A stretch of 64,000 nt of DNA from Paragorgia papillata (GCA_035771165.1 JAWNZC010000025.1:4852001-4916000), one strand, 5' to 3'; shown: positions 13,784 to 27,918, counted from the stretch's first letter. The notes: generated from the letters alone by a model not told the origin. Program-made: numbers and translations.

Positions 13784-14377
13784 GGTGGCTCCCTACGGTA
13801 ATTTCAATAGGGGACTGGTAACTAGAAATAGTATCGCTACACATGCGTAAATAGCGATCTTGTCGATTCGAAATTCTATGACCGCGTCGACATAGATGTA
13901 GACTTGTAGACGTTTTCTTCGGTGAATTTTGCTAAAATTTTGTAAATAAGTAGTTTATAAAAAGTTTTTAAAGTATATATAATTTTTTTAAATTTTCATA
14001 AGACAGAACTTTTTTAAATCGATAATTTTTATGGCGAAAAATCTGTCAATACAACCCTCTCTGATTTTGTGCATGGATATTCTCTACAACAGTATCTATC
14101 ATCTCAGCAATTTTTAAAAAAATTTCACCAACGCAAACTGAAGACATGCCGCTTCAATTATGCAATATTTGAAAATATACCAAAGTTCCAATGTCATTAT
14201 TGCCATGGTAACAGCAAATAATTGAACTTTTTGATATAGCAGAACTATCGCAGATATAAAACATCTAGTAAGGTCTACTTAATATTTATCTAACAAATTT
14301 TTAAACTTGTGAATAACATTAGATAATGAGCGTATGAAATAGCGCGTATTTATTGAAACTATATGGAGCCACCTTAA
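13784..14377. mobile_element. TTAA-type MITE in spacer A (left TTAA lost)
   Basis: Ends GGTGGCTCCCTACGGTAATT and the reverse complement of GGTGGCTCCATATAGTTTCA, followed by TTAA. In spacer D (33988-34577) the left flank is also TTAA; spacers A-C share a deletion that removed it. TTAA target duplication is a piggyBac hallmark. Confidence 0.65.
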
Positions 14378-14487
14378 GTTTTGGCTTTGTTCTACACAAT
14401 ACATCCTACATATATGAAAACTAAAATTTAAATTAATCGTATGTAATTTTGGTCAGAATTAAAGTACGGGTTCGATTGTGCTGCATG

Positions 14488-14682
14488 CCTGGTACGAGCC
14501 AGACTGCTATAGGTGCCAAAGAAGAAGATGATGGTGTGATTCTTTCCAGTGTGGTTGGTACAAGAGGACAGAAATCGTTTCTGGTCGTTTTAGATGCGTC
14601 TTCTTTTAAAGAGCTTGCCAGGGCTACCATCCCAAACCGTATCCCAGTGTCTTCGCATGGAATGTTTCTGCCATCGAAGTAG
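14488..14682 (+). pseudogene. Relic of an oxygenase last exon (spacer A)
   Basis: 195 bp matching the end of copy E exon 3, ending IPNRIPVSSHGMFLPSK and TAG. A 29-bp net deletion between GCTA and GGTGCC shifts the frame relative to the upstream part (CCTGGTACGAGCCAGACTGC). No upstream exons are left, and sequence after the stop (TTAATCAGAGCCCAGA) also matches that downstream of copy E. Confidence 0.8.
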
Positions 14683-15375
14683 GAGAGTTAATCAGAGCCC
14701 AGACGTCGAAAGAGATGATTCAAAATTGATTAAACTAACCGAAACTCTCTTCAGTAAGGACAAAACTTTATTATAGCACGCTAGTCATTTCAACTAAAAA
14801 TGGTGATTTCCAATGTAGAACGCACAGTTATTTGAGTTAGATGAACTAGTCAACTAATATATATATATATGTTAGAAACGTCTATACTTGAAAACCAAGT
14901 TTTTGAAAAAATTAAGGTTTAGCGCTAAATAACCTACAGTCAATTAATGTTAAAGTGAAATAGTAAATTAAAAGACTGCAATTTTTGAACTTCTTTACAC
15001 AAGTGGTAGGTTACACAAGTGACGGATCCTATTAAATTAGTACGAGCTTACACGGGGAATGCTAAAGGAGTATTTTGAATTTTAATATCATACTCTCAAA
15101 CTGCACTACAGACCCTTTTATTAAGTGCAGAGTACGTCATTTTCCGCCGTTGACGTCGTTTTCAGCTTTTCAAATTTTATTGAAAATATACGAAAGCTAA
15201 GAGAATAAGCGGAATTGAAAATAATTCAAAAGAAGAATTGAAAAGGAATTGACGTCTAGGGCCAAAAATTACGTATTCTATACTTATTACTGTCGTGGCA
15301 ATCGAAGCGTTCCTAAAATATCGTTGCAATATATTCCTCAAGTTGACCAATTCATTTGATGAAAATTATTGCTAA

Positions 15376-15490
15376 CTTCCTGTTTTGAATTTGAATTATT
15401 TTATTGGTTTCTGGTTTTTAAACAACCAATAAGAAACAGGATTATTTGCCAAACACCAATCAAATTCAAAACAGAATTAAAAACAGGAAG
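15376..15490. repeat. Palindromic repeat CTTCCTGTTTTGAATTTG / reverse complement
   Basis: Imperfect inverted repeat with TTATTGGTTTCTGGTTT near its centre. Equivalent positions: 22090-22204, 28807-28921 and 35598-35712. Confidence 0.65.
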
Positions 15491-15862
15491 TTGTCAACGA
15501 ATCTCGTCAAATATCAGTCTCATCAATATAGTCAACACTCGAAATAAATTTCATATTTCCCCGCAACTGTATTATTGTCTATATATATTTCAATTGTTGT
15601 TTCAACACTGCTTACGCAGCACACTACTTTTATTTGGCCGTGTCTCTCATCACTGAGTGATATGTGTAATCATCAGACAGTTGAAATGCACTTTATTTTG
15701 TACCAAGTTGCATCTTCAAACGCGTAATTTGATCAAATTTTTATAAAACAACATTATTGCGACTTCGTTACGTCAGCTGTGCATGTGTACTTTAATATTA
15801 TAACGCATAGTTCTTAGCCAATCAGATTGTTTGTTTTTCTTAGGTTGTTGTATAATACATAG

Positions 15863-16240
15863 TAGGGACTTTAAGATGCTAGGACGACGACGGCGGTTAA
15901 AACGCAAGATAAGTTTTACAATTTAAAGAAGTCACGGTTAACTAACTATTATATTTGGTATTTGAAGCTAGTTTGGCGACTTCCAAAACGCCCCAGTATT
16001 GCTAAAATGATTGTGGTGTCCGTATTGAAGTCAATCTCAAGCAACAGTTCTCATCTTTTGGCCGTTGACGTCGTCCTGAAGACGTGAAAATGCTCGAAGT
16101 GGCGTTGTATAAAGAACGAGGACGGTGTTGAGATTACTCTAGGGACTAAAAATTATTCATTTTCTTTGTTTTGCAAAAATAAGTCTTTTGTTTAGAGGAC
16201 GTCGTCGTTGAGGTTGACGTCGTAGATCTTAAAGTCCCTA
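15863..16240. mobile_element. 378-bp MITE (TAGGGACTTTAAGAT ends), spacer A
   Basis: Terminal inverted repeats TAGGGACTTTAAGATGCTAG and (reverse complement of right end) TAGGGACTTTAAGATCTACG. The spacer before copy E has an uninterrupted ACATAATAACGATG at 36108-36120, i.e. the empty site. Confidence 0.8.
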
Positions 16241-16825
16241 ATAACGATGTAATAGGAGTCTGCACGCAGGCCATATGATAACGAGCTATTGGCCACGTCA
16301 TTTATAAACGAAACAACTGAACCGATCAATTAAATGACGTAGGATTACAATGATAAATGACGTCAGCCAACAGCTGCTCGTTATTATTCGTGTTTGAGTT
16401 AGACTTACGATAAGTTGCGAGATTTCTTACTGTGTCACGATCAAACGATATCGGATGCAACTTCTTTTACGTAACAACAACGCGCGTTTTAAAAACTCAA
16501 AGTCAGCCAGTCTATTTCGAAATCTACCAACAATGTGCACTGAAGAACACCTTGATCAAAAGGCAAAGCTGTTCAACTTTTTGTCCAACTCCAAAAGCAA
16601 AAGGGGAAAATAACTTACAACATGCCTCACACAGCCTCACTCAGTCCACTCCGTCACACGGCTAACAACTCACCGCAAGTATGAATATAGTAGCGGAAGA
16701 GTAAAAAGTGCCAAAATGCAAATTCGTGACACCCAACAAAAGGAAATTAAAAAAAAAAACCACTGCAAATGCTGGACAGAAAATGACGTCCGCTCGATGT
16801 TTAGATAATTGTTCGGTTTGTTTTC

Positions 16826-16865
16826 TATATATACCAGTCCTTCACGTTCTTTGACTTCAGTTTAT
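16826..16865 (+). promoter_or_regulatory. Core promoter of oxygenase copy B
   Basis: TATATATA at 16826-16833 and the initiator-like TCAGTT about 30 bp later, giving a short leader of about 20 bp to the ATG at 16880. A full CRE palindrome TGACGTCA lies upstream at 16358-16365. Confidence 0.65.
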
Positions 16866-16879
16866 ACTTGAAAGCAAAG

Positions 16880-19800
16880 ATGGATGAACTGTTTCGAACT
16901 GCACACGAAACTCCTGAACTCATAAAAGCTGAAGTGACTGGAAATATTCCTGAATGGGTCAACGGTACACTGCTGCGTAATGCTCCAGCAAAGTTTGAAT
17001 TTGGCAAACATGCTTACAAGCACTGGTTTGATGGCTTAGCTTTGCTCCATGCCTTCGTTCTAGAGAAAGGAGTGGTAAGCTACCGCAGCAAGTATCTTCG
17101 AACACAAGCTTTTGTTAAAGGAGAAGAGCAAAAAAGAATTGTGTACGCAGAATTCGGTACCGCAGAAGTGCCAGACCCTTGCCAAAATATCTTCTCTCGT
17201 TTCTTCTCGTATTTTTTACCACCGGAACGAACCGATAACTGTGCAGTGAATGTTTTTGAAATGAAAGGCAAAGTGTTTGCCAACAGTGACTCACCTTACA
17301 TGACTGAAATTGATCCGAACACCTTGGATCTTTTAGATGTAGTGAACACCACGACAGATCTAAAAGGTAGGGATACATTTCTTTTTATTTTACTGTATTT
17401 ATACCTCGTGCTGTATTTAATAATTTCATTTTATTTTCGCATTAAAAATACTGCGGCGATGTGTTTTGTCATTGCAACAGGTCGTGTTTCAACTGTATTG
17501 AAATGTAACGCATTTTCTTTACTGACAGTTTCTCGTTATCCCAAACTTCCACTCGTGTTTCAACTGTAAGGAACAACGGAAAATGGTTTTTTGTTTCTTA
17601 ATTATTAAATAAAAATGTCGCGCACTCGACTTTTCTATTGTACAAATTAAATAGTATTCTACTTCATTCCACATGGAAACTAAAGGCCGGAAAGCCCACG
17701 ACTTTCCCCCGAAGCCTGCGTACATGGAAACACACAAGACAAAAGAAAAAAAGTTGAGCGTGCGATATTTCACGCGTAGTATGGAAATCCAGCTTAAATC
17801 AGGTAGATAAACACACGTGTTCCTGATAAGAAACTACCTCGTGCAAATTAAAAACCATTTCCGGCGTATTAGTCGCGTAATCTGGTTCAACAAAATATTT
17901 GTATCACGCGCGCACCATTGATAGATCTTCTGTCTTACAACTTTTATTAAATAAATATCTATTTATCCACAAACGACGTGGATAAATGGATAATATACTA
18001 GGTCTAGGAGTGTGGGTTGTAAAAAAATAGGTCCGCTAGACAAGAACACGTGTGCCCATATATGGTCAATAGAAATATGATATGGATTCTATCTTTTGTT
18101 TACGTTTACGCAAACTTGTGCACGTACGTGAGAACAATGCATGTTTGATATACTACCATTTGCAAGCCACTGTTAGAATGTTGCGAGTTTCATCGGAAAA
18201 CATTGAACATTAAACAATATACCAATCAACTTTTCAAAAACAATTATCCAATAGTAACGTTTGGGTTGAATCGATCAACCGTGTTATTTAAATCTGATCA
18301 ATAAGCGCAAAACCATTTGTACGCGGCTCATTATAGACGTTCTAAATTTTTCCATGTTTCTGGACCATATCTCGATTGACCAATTTGAGGTGCTGTTGCA
18401 CGATGCGATTTTTCTTGCCGAACGTGCAACAAATTTACCCATGGAAAAAAAATCGCAATTTGCAAAAAGGTGTTACACGCGTTCAGCAACTTTGCGAATT
18501 TTATTGCAAATTGCACCAAAAAGTATAGAACCCATCGAACTTTTCTTGCAACTTGCAACACGGCAAAAATAACACTGATCGCAAGTTGCTACGGGGTGTT
18601 ACACAGTTGCAAGAAAAATCGCATTGTGTAACAGTAGCTTTTAAGTATAAAATTATAATCTTGCTACTTTAAAACAGTTTCAGGCGGTCGAATGGTGTTT
18701 GCTATGGCCCACCCTCACGAGGATCAGGATGGTAACGTGTTTCATGTCATGACTTCCATCGGTCGTCAAACAGCATACAACTTTGTCCAAGTGCCTCCGG
18801 CAGAACGAGCTAAACATATCAAAGAAGAAAAACATCTTGAAGGTGCTAAAATAATAGCAAGCATTCAACCTCATAACCGTGTTTCTTATTATCACAGCTT
18901 TGGTCTCACGCCAAATTACTTCATCTTTGCGGAAAATCCTTTTACCATAAACACATTTGAAGTATTAAAGATGAAGATTGCGCATCGTTCATTCCATGAA
19001 TGCATACACTGGGATACCAAAGAGCCATCCAGGTTTCATTTGATCAACAGAAATTCTGGCTCATGCGTGGCAACCTTTGAAGCTCAGAGTTTCTTTGCCT
19101 TCCATCACGTCAACGCTTACGAAGATGGCGACGAGGTTGTAGTTGATCTTTGTTGTTATCCTGATGCCTCCATTATCAATCAGTATTACCTTCATAACCT
19201 TCGAAATCCCGATCCAAAAAAGGTAAGAATAATTAACAAAACTGATAGTACTGTGTTCCTCTAATTTTAGCTACTACAACTCAAAACAACCGTTAGTTGA
19301 AACGAATCTTGACTTGTATATATATATATATTAATTTCCTATATTAATAAATTTAACATTTACAGGTAAGCGAGAACTTCGCTGACCCCGAAGTCAGAAG
19401 ATATCGTTTAAAGATTCCTAGAGAGACCGAAACTGCGACTCACTCAAGCCGTTTAGTTTATGAAATCCTTGGCAGTGACCTGGAACTACCTAGGATCAAC
19501 TATCGTCTGAATGGTATGCCTTACAGATTCGTTTACGGTACAGGTCCCCACGAGAGAGGTCATTTTCTAAACCAGCTTGTCAAACTTGACACCAAACTGA
19601 AGGAGAAGAAAACCTGGTACGAGCCAGACTGCTACCCCTCAGAGCCCGTGTTTGTGCAGAGACCTGGTGCCAAAGATGAAGATGATGGTGTGATTCTTTC
19701 CAATGTGGTTGGTACAAGAGGACAGAAATCATTTCTGGTCGTTTTGGATGCGTCTTCTTTTAAAGAGCTTGCCAGGGCTACAATTCCCCACCGCCTGCCA

Positions 19801-19899
19801 CAATCTTTGCATGGAAATTTCCTTCCATCTCTGAGTTATAAACTACAATCATTCCATGCGAGTCGACCAGAGCCCAGACAAGAAAGCCAAAGTACTTAA
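16880..19899 (+). CDS. Carotenoid oxygenase (RPE65/BCO family), copy B
   Basis: Exons 16880-17366, 18684-19222 and 19366-19899 (TAA) encode 519 aa. Non-haem iron dioxygenases of this family cleave carotenoids into apocarotenals or retinal. All four iron-binding His regions are present: AHPHED (172-174), YYHSFGLTPNY (H233), FAFHHVNAYEDGD (303-304) and LHGNFLP (H491). PSEPVFVQRPGAKDEDDGV matches the family's conserved C-terminal block. The tail after LHGNFLP is about 25 aa longer than in copy E. The start is the ATG before DELFRTAHETPEL; the frame stays open upstream only from a TTG. Whether it is BCO1-like (central), BCO2-like (eccentric) or isomerase cannot be told from sequence. The family is often cytosolic or peripheral to membranes; no signal peptide is seen. 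Confidence 0.93.
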
Positions 19900-20030
19900 A
19901 GAAAACCGATCACGGGAAACTCTGAATATTTCTGGAGCCATTATAGTTTGACGATATTGCTTGAATCTGAATATGATAAAACTCTAAACCATTGGCAGAT
20001 TTTAATATGAATAATACTACTCGAACTTTC

Positions 20031-20159
20031 TATTACGTCATGACATTCCTGTTTTACACGTCATGACATTCCTGTTTTATTACGCTATGACATTCCTGTT
20101 TTATTACGCCATGACATTCCTGTTTTATTACGTCATGACATTCCTGTTTACGTCATGAC
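20031..20159. repeat. Minisatellite downstream of copy B
   Basis: Same about 23-bp ACGTCATGACATTCCTGT unit as 13318-13446. Confidence 0.85.
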
Positions 20160-20499
20160 TAATGACCCACGTATATACTCAACAAGACATTTGACATAAA
20201 CAATTTTTTTTTCTGGAAACACCACGTATATTTATTTGCTTAGCAAATAAATATTATACATGGTGTTTCCACTAAAAGAAATTATTTATATTACATTATC
20301 GTCATGAAAACTTTCAAAGAATTAATTCAAAGACAATTTATTTGCACCCAAATTATAATAATTACAAAGTTATAGAATTTGAATAAGATTTATATTGGAC
20401 CAGGCATGACGTTCACCGAATCACTTTTTTTTATTCTCTGATAAATTTTTGATATACTGACTGTCATCACATGTTACCCCCAATGCAATAAATAAAGTC

Positions 20500-21091
20500 G
20501 GTGGCTCCCTACGGTAATTTCAATAGGGGACTGGTAACTAGAAATAGTATCGCTACACATGCGTAAATAGCGATCTTGTCGATTCGAAATTCTATGACCG
20601 CGTCGACATAGATGTAGACTTGTAGACGTTTTCTTCGGTGAATTTTGCTAAAATTTTGTAAATAAGTAGTTTATAAAAAGTTTTAAAGTATATATAATTT
20701 TTTTAAATTTTCATAAGACAGAACTTTTTTAAATCGATAATTTTTATGGCGAAAAATCTGTCAATACAACCCTCTCTGATTTTGTGCATGGATATTCTCT
20801 ACAACAGTATCTATCATCTCAGCAATTTTTAAAAAATTTCACCAACGCAAACTGAAGACATGCCGCTTCAATTATGCAATATTTGAAAATATACCAAAGT
20901 TCCAATGTCATTATTGCCATGGTAACAGCAAATAATTGAACTTTTTGATATAGCAGAACTATCGCAGATATAAAACATCTAGTAAGGTCTACTTAATATT
21001 TATCTAACAAATTTTTAAACTTGTGAATAACATTAGATAATGAGCGTATGAAATAGCGCGTATTTATTGAAACTATATGGAGCCACCTTAA
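20500..21091. mobile_element. TTAA-type MITE, spacer B
   Basis: Copy of 13784-14377 with the same left-end deletion. Confidence 0.65.
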
Positions 21092-21201
21092 GTTTTGGCT
21101 TTGTTCTACACAATACATCCTACATATATGAAAACTAAAATTTAAATTAATCGTATGTAATTTTGGTCAGAATTAAAGTACGGGTTCGATTGTGCTGCAT
21201 G

Positions 21202-21396
21202 CCTGGTACGAGCCAGACTGCTATAGGTGCCAAAGAAGAAGATGATGGTGTGATTCTTTCCAGTGTGGTTGGTACAAGAGGACAGAAATCGTTTCTGGTC
21301 GTTTTAGATGCGTCTTCTTTTAAAGAGCTTGCCAGGGCTACCATCCCAAACCGTATCCCAGTGTCTTCGCATGGAATGTTTCTGCCATCGAAGTAG
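21202..21396 (+). pseudogene. Relic of an oxygenase last exon (spacer B)
   Basis: Effectively identical to 14488-14682, with the same 29-bp deletion, so the break predates unit amplification. Confidence 0.8.
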
Positions 21397-22576
21397 GAGA
21401 GTTAATCAGAGCCCAGACGTCGAAAGAGATGATTCAAAATTGATTAAACTAACCGAAACTCTCTTCAGTAAGGACAAAACTTTATTATAGCACGCTAGTC
21501 ATTTCAACTAAAAATGGTGATTTCCAATGTAGAACGCACAGTTATTTGAGTTAGATGAACTAGTCAACTAATATATATATATATGTTAGAAACGTCTATA
21601 CTTGAAAACCAAGTTTTTGAAAAAATTAAGGTTTAGCGCTAAATAACCTACAGTCAATTAATGTTAAAGTGAAATAGTAAATTAAAAGACTGCAATTTTT
21701 GAACTTCTTTACACAAGTGGTAGGTTACACAAGTGACGGATCCTATTAAATTAGTACGAGCTTACACGGGGAATGCTAAAGGAGTATTTTGAATTTTAAT
21801 ATCATACTCTCAAACTGCACTACAGACCCTTTTATTAAGTGCAGAGTACGTCATTTTCCGCCGTTGACGTCGTTTTCAGCTTTTCAAATTTTATTGAAAA
21901 TATACGAAAGCTAAGAGAATAAGCGGAATTGAAAATAATTCAAAAGAAGAATTGAAAAGGAATTGACGTCTAGGGCCAAAAATTACGTATTCTATACTTA
22001 TTACTGTCGTGGCAATCGAAGCGTTCCTAAAATATCGTTGCAATATATTCCTCAAGTTGACCAATTCATTTGATGAAAATTATTGCTAACTTCCTGTTTT
22101 GAATTTGAATTATTTTATTGGTTTCTGGTTTTTAAACAACCAATAAGAAACAGGATTATTTGCCAAACACCAATCAAATTCAAAACAGAATTAAAAACAG
22201 GAAGTTGTCAACGAATCTCGTCAAATATCAGTCTCATCAATATAGTCAACACTCGAAATAAATTTCATATTTCCCCGCAACTGTATTATTGTCTATATAT
22301 ATTTCAATTGTTGTTTCAACACTGCTTACGCAGCACACTACTTTTATTTGGCCGTGTCTCTCATCACTGAGTGATATGTGTAATCATCAGACAGTTGAAA
22401 TGCACTTTATTTTGTACCAAGTTGCATCTTCAAACGCGTAATTTGATCAAATTTTTATAAAACAACATTATTGCGACTTCGTTACGTCAGCTGTGCATGT
22501 GTACTTTAATATTATAACGCATAGTTCTTAGCCAATCAGATTGTTTGTTTTTCTTAGGTTGTTGTATAATACATAG

Positions 22577-22954
22577 TAGGGACTTTAAGATGCTAGGACG
22601 ACGACGGCGGTTAAAACGCAAGATAAGTTTTACAATTTAAAGAAGTCACGGTTAACTAACTATTATATTTGGTATTTGAAGCTAGTTTGGCGACTTCCAA
22701 AACGCCCCAGTATTGCTAAAATGATTGTGGTGTCCGTATTGAAGTCAATCTCAAGCAACAGTTCTCATCTTTTGGCCGTTGACGTCGTCCTGAAGACGTG
22801 AAAATGCTCGAAGTGGCGTTGTATAAAGAACGAGGACGGTGTTGAGATTACTCTAGGGACTAAAAATTATTCATTTTCTTTGTTTTGCAAAAATAAGTCT
22901 TTTGTTTAGAGGACGTCGTCGTTGAGGTTGACGTCGTAGATCTTAAAGTCCCTA
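22577..22954. mobile_element. 378-bp MITE, spacer B
   Basis: Same insertion site and sequence as 15863-16240; duplicated with the unit rather than inserted anew. Confidence 0.8.
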
Positions 22955-23540
22955 ATAACGATGTAATAGGAGTCTGCACGCAGGCCATATGATAACGAGC
23001 TATTGGCCACGTCATTTATAAACGAAACAACTGAACCGATCAATTAAATGACGTAGGATTACAATGATAAATGACGTCAGCCAACAGCTGCTCGTTATTA
23101 TTCGTGTTTGAGTTAGACTTACGATAAGTTGCGAGATTTCTTACTGTGTCACGATCAAACGATATCGGATGCAACTTCTTTTACGTAACAACAACGCGCG
23201 TTTTAAAAACTCAAAGTCAGCCAGTCTATTTCGAAATCTACCAACAATGTGCACTGAAGAACACCTTGATCAAAAGGCAAAGCTGTTCAACTTTTTGTCC
23301 AACTCCAAAAGCAAAAGGGGAAAATAACTTACAACATGCCTCACACAGCCTCACTCAGTCCACTCCGTCACACGGCTAACAACTCACCGCAAGTATGAAT
23401 ATAGTAGCGGAAGAGTAAAAAGTGCCAAAATGCAAATTCGTGACACCCAACAAAAGGAAATTAAAAAAAAAAACCCACTGCAAATGCTGGACAGAAAATG
23501 ACGTCCGCTCGATGTTTAGATAATTGTTCGGTTTGTTTTC

Positions 23541-23580
23541 TATATATACCAGTCCTTCACGTTCTTTGACTTCAGTTTAT
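23541..23580 (+). promoter_or_regulatory. Core promoter of oxygenase copy C
   Basis: TATATATA at 23541-23548 and downstream TCAGTT; identical to copy B. Confidence 0.65.
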
Positions 23581-23594
23581 ACTTGAAAGCAAAG

Positions 23595-26500
23595 ATGGAT
23601 GAACTGTTTCGAACTGCACACGAAACTCCTGAACTCATAAAAGCTGAAGTGACTGGAAATATTCCTGAATGGGTCAACGGTACACTGCTGCGTAATGCTC
23701 CAGCAAAGTTTGAATTTGGCAAACATGCTTACAAGCACTGGTTTGATGGCTTAGCTTTGCTCCATGCCTTCGTTCTAGAGAAAGGAGTGGTAAGCTACCG
23801 CAGCAAGTATCTTCGAACACAAGCTTTTGTTAAAGGAGAAGAGCAAAAAAGAATTGTGTACGCAGAATTCGGTACCGCAGAAGTGCCAGACCCTTGCCAA
23901 AATATCTTCTCTCGTTTCTTCTCGTATTTTTTACCACCGGAACGAACCGATAACTGTGCAGTGAATGTTTTTGAAATGAAAGGCAAAGTGTTTGCCAACA
24001 GTGACTCACCTTACATGACTGAAATTGATCCGAACACCTTGGATCTTTTAGATGTAGTGAACACCACGACAGATCTAAAAGGTAGGGATACATTTCTTTT
24101 TATTTTACTGTATTTATACCTCGTGCTGTATTTAATAATTTCATTTTATTTTCGCATTAAAAATACTGCGGCGATGTGTTTTGTCATTGCAACAGGTCGT
24201 GTTTCAACTGTATTGAAATGTAACGCATTTTCTTTACTGACAGTTTCTCGTTATCCCAAACTTCCACTCGTGTTTCAACTGTAAGGAACAACGGAAAATG
24301 GTTTTTTGTTTCTTAATTATTAAATAAAAATGTCGCGCACTCGACTTTTCTATTGTACAAATTAAATAGTATTCTACTTCATTCCACATGGAAACTAAAG
24401 GCCGGAAAGCCCACGACTTTCCCCCGAAGCCTGCGTACATGGAAACACACAAGACAAAAGAAAAAAAGTTGAGCGTGCGATATTTCACGCGTAGTATGGA
24501 AATCCAGCTTAAATCAGGTAGATAAACACACGTGTTCCTGATAAGAAACTACCTCGTGCAAATTAAAAACCATTTCCGGCGTATTAGTCGCGTAATCTGG
24601 TTCAACAAAATATTTGTATCACGCGCGCACCATTGATAGATCTTCTGTCTTACAACTTTTATTAAATAAATATCTATTTATCCACAAACGACGTGGATAA
24701 ATGGATAATATACTAGGTCTAGGAGTGTGGGTTGTAAAAAAATAGGTCCGCTAGACAAGAACACGTGTGCCCATATATGGTCAATAGAAATATGATATGG
24801 ATTCTATCTTTTGTTTACGTTTACGCAAACTTGTGCACGTACGTGAGAACAATGCATGTTTGATATACTACCATTTGCAAGCCACTGTTAGAATGTTGCG
24901 AGTTTCATCGGAAAACATTGAACATTAAACAATATACCAATCAACTTTTCAAAAACAATTATCCAATAGTAACGTTTGGGTTGAATCGATCAACCGTGTT
25001 ATTTAAATCTGATCAATAAGCGCAAAACCATTTGTACGCGGCTCATTATAGACGTTCTAAATTTTTCCATGTTTCTGGACCATATCTCGATTGACCAATT
25101 TGAGGTGCTGTTGCACGATGCGATTTTTCTTGCCGAACGTGCAACAAATTTACCCATGGAAAAAAAATCGCAATTTGCAAAAAGGTGTTACACGCGTTCA
25201 GCAACTTTGCGAATTTTATTGCAAATTGCACCAAAAAGTATAGAACCCATCGAACTTTTCTTGCAACTTGCAACACGGCAAAAATAACACTGATCGCAAG
25301 TTGCTACGGGGTGTTACACAGTTGCAAGAAAAATCGCATTGTGTAACAGTAGCTTTTAAGTATAAAATTATAATCTTGCTACTTTAAAACAGTTTCAGGC
25401 GGTCGAATGGTGTTTGCTATGGCCCACCCTCACGAGGATCAGGATGGTAACGTGTTTCATGTCATGACTTCCATCGGTCGTCAAACAGCATACAACTTTG
25501 TCCAAGTGCCTCCGGCAGAACGAGCTAAACATATCAAAGAAGAAAAACATCTTGAAGGTGCTAAAATAATAGCAAGCATTCAACCTCATAACCGTGTTTC
25601 TTATTATCACAGCTTTGGTCTCACGCCAAATTACTTCATCTTTGCGGAAAATCCTTTTACCATAAACACATTTGAAGTATTAAAGATGAAGATTGCGCAT
25701 CGTTCATTCCATGAATGCATACACTGGGATACCAAAGAGCCATCCAGGTTTCATTTGATCAACAGAAATTCTGGCTCATGCGTGGCAACCTTTGAAGCTC
25801 AGAGTTTCTTTGCCTTCCATCACGTCAACGCTTACGAAGATGGCGACGAGGTTGTAGTTGATCTTTGTTGTTATCCTGATGCCTCCATTATCAATCAGTA
25901 TTACCTTCATAACCTTCGAAATCCCGATCCAAAAAAGGTAAGAATAATTAACAAAACTGATAGTACTGTGTTCCTCTAATTTTAGCTACTACAACTCAAA
26001 ACAACCGTTAGTTGAAACGAATCTTGACTTGTATATATATATATATATTAATTTCCTATATTAATAAATTTAACATTTACAGGTAAGCGAGAACTTCGCT
26101 GACCCCGAAGTCAGAAGATATCGTTTAAAGATTCCTAGAGAGACCGAAACTGCGACTCACTCAAGCCGTTTAGTTTATGAAATCCTTGGCAGTGACCTGG
26201 AACTACCTAGGATCAACTATCGTCTGAATGGTATGCCTTACAGATTCGTTTACGGTACAGGTCCCCACGAGAGAGGTCATTTTCTAAACCAGCTTGTCAA
26301 ACTTGACACCAAACTGAAGGAGAAGAAAACCTGGTACGAGCCAGACTGCTACCCCTCAGAGCCCGTGTTTGTGCAGAGACCTGGTGCCAAAGATGAAGAT
26401 GATGGTGTGATTCTTTCCAATGTGGTTGGTACAAGAGGACAGAAATCATTTCTGGTCGTTTTGGATGCGTCTTCTTTTAAAGAGCTTGCCAGGGCTACAA

Positions 26501-26616
26501 TTCCCCACCGCCTGCCACAATCTTTGCATGGAAATTTCCTTCCATCTCTGAGTTATAAACTACAATCATTCCATGCGAGTCGACCAGAGCCCAGACAAGA
26601 AAGCCAAAGTACTTAA
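23595..26616 (+). CDS. Carotenoid oxygenase, copy C
   Basis: Exons 23595-24081, 25399-25937 and 26083-26616 encode 519 aa. I see no amino-acid difference from copy B over the three exons, and all iron ligands are kept. Introns match B except for the length of the (TA)n tract before exon 3. Such identity means very recent duplication, gene conversion, or an assembly that repeated one unit. Confidence 0.93.
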
Positions 26617-26747
26617 AGAAAACCGATCACGGGAAACTCTGAATATTTCTGGAGCCATTATAGTTTGACGATATTGCTTGAATCTGAATATGATAAAACT
26701 CTAAACCATTGGCAGATTTTAATATGAATAATACTACTCGAACTTTC

Positions 26748-26876
26748 TATTACGTCATGACATTCCTGTTTTACACGTCATGACATTCCTGTTTTATTAC
26801 GCTATGACATTCCTGTTTTATTACGCCATGACATTCCTGTTTTATTACGTCATGACATTCCTGTTTACGTCATGAC
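26748..26876. repeat. Minisatellite downstream of copy C
   Basis: Same unit as 13318-13446. Confidence 0.85.
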
Positions 26877-27216
26877 TAATGACCCACGTATATACTCAAC
26901 AAGACATTTGACATAAACAATTTTTTTTTCTGGAAACACCACGTATATTTATTTGCTTAGCAAATAAATATTATACATGGTGTTTCCACTAAAAGAAATT
27001 ATTTATATTACATTATCGTCATGAAAACTTTCAAAGAATTAATTCAAAGACAATTTATTTGCACCCAAATTATAATAATTACAAAGTTATAGAATTTGAA
27101 TAAGATTTATATTGGACCAGGCATGACGTTCACCGAATCACTTTTTTTTATTCTCTGATAAATTTTTGATATACTGACTGTCATCACATGTTACCCCCAA
27201 TGCAATAAATAAAGTC

Positions 27217-27808
27217 GGTGGCTCCCTACGGTAATTTCAATAGGGGACTGGTAACTAGAAATAGTATCGCTACACATGCGTAAATAGCGATCTTGTCGAT
27301 TCGAAATTCTATGACCGCGTCGACATAGATGTAGACTTGTAGACGTTTTCTTCGGTGAATTTTGCTAAAATTTTGTAAATAAGTAGTTTATAAAAAGTTT
27401 TAAAGTATATATAATTTTTTTAAATTTTCATAAGACAGAACTTTTTTAAATCGATAATTTTTATGGCGAAAAATCTGTCAATACAACCCTCTCTGATTTT
27501 GTGCATGGATATTCTCTACAACAGTATCTATCATCTCAGCAATTTTTAAAAAATTTCACCAACGCAAACTGAAGACATGCCGCTTCAATTATGCAATATT
27601 TGAAAATATACCAAAGTTCCAATGTCATTATTGCCATGGTAACAGCAAATAATTGAACTTTTTGATATAGCAGAACTATCGCAGATATAAAACATCTAGT
27701 AAGGTCTACTTAATATTTATCTAACAAATTTTTAAACTTGTGAATAACATTAGATAATGAGCGTATGAAATAGCGCGTATTTATTGAAACTATATGGAGC
27801 CACCTTAA
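27217..27808. mobile_element. TTAA-type MITE, spacer C
   Basis: Copy of 13784-14377. Confidence 0.65.
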
Positions 27809-27918
27809 GTTTTGGCTTTGTTCTACACAATACATCCTACATATATGAAAACTAAAATTTAAATTAATCGTATGTAATTTTGGTCAGAATTAAAGTACGG
27901 GTTCGATTGTGCTGCATG

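Noticed and set aside
15369..15656. 95-codon open frame repeated in each spacer (also 22083, 28800, 35591)
   Set aside because: It overlaps an inverted repeat and a dispersed repeat (CGAAATAAATTTCATATTTC), has no motif, and changes length in spacer D.
16533..16613. Small open frame MCTEEHLDQKAKLFNFL upstream of copy B, repeated before C, D and E
   Set aside because: The same DNA is read in different frames among copies and runs on to a different stop before E; no start context or splice link to the oxygenase. Probably spacer sequence.
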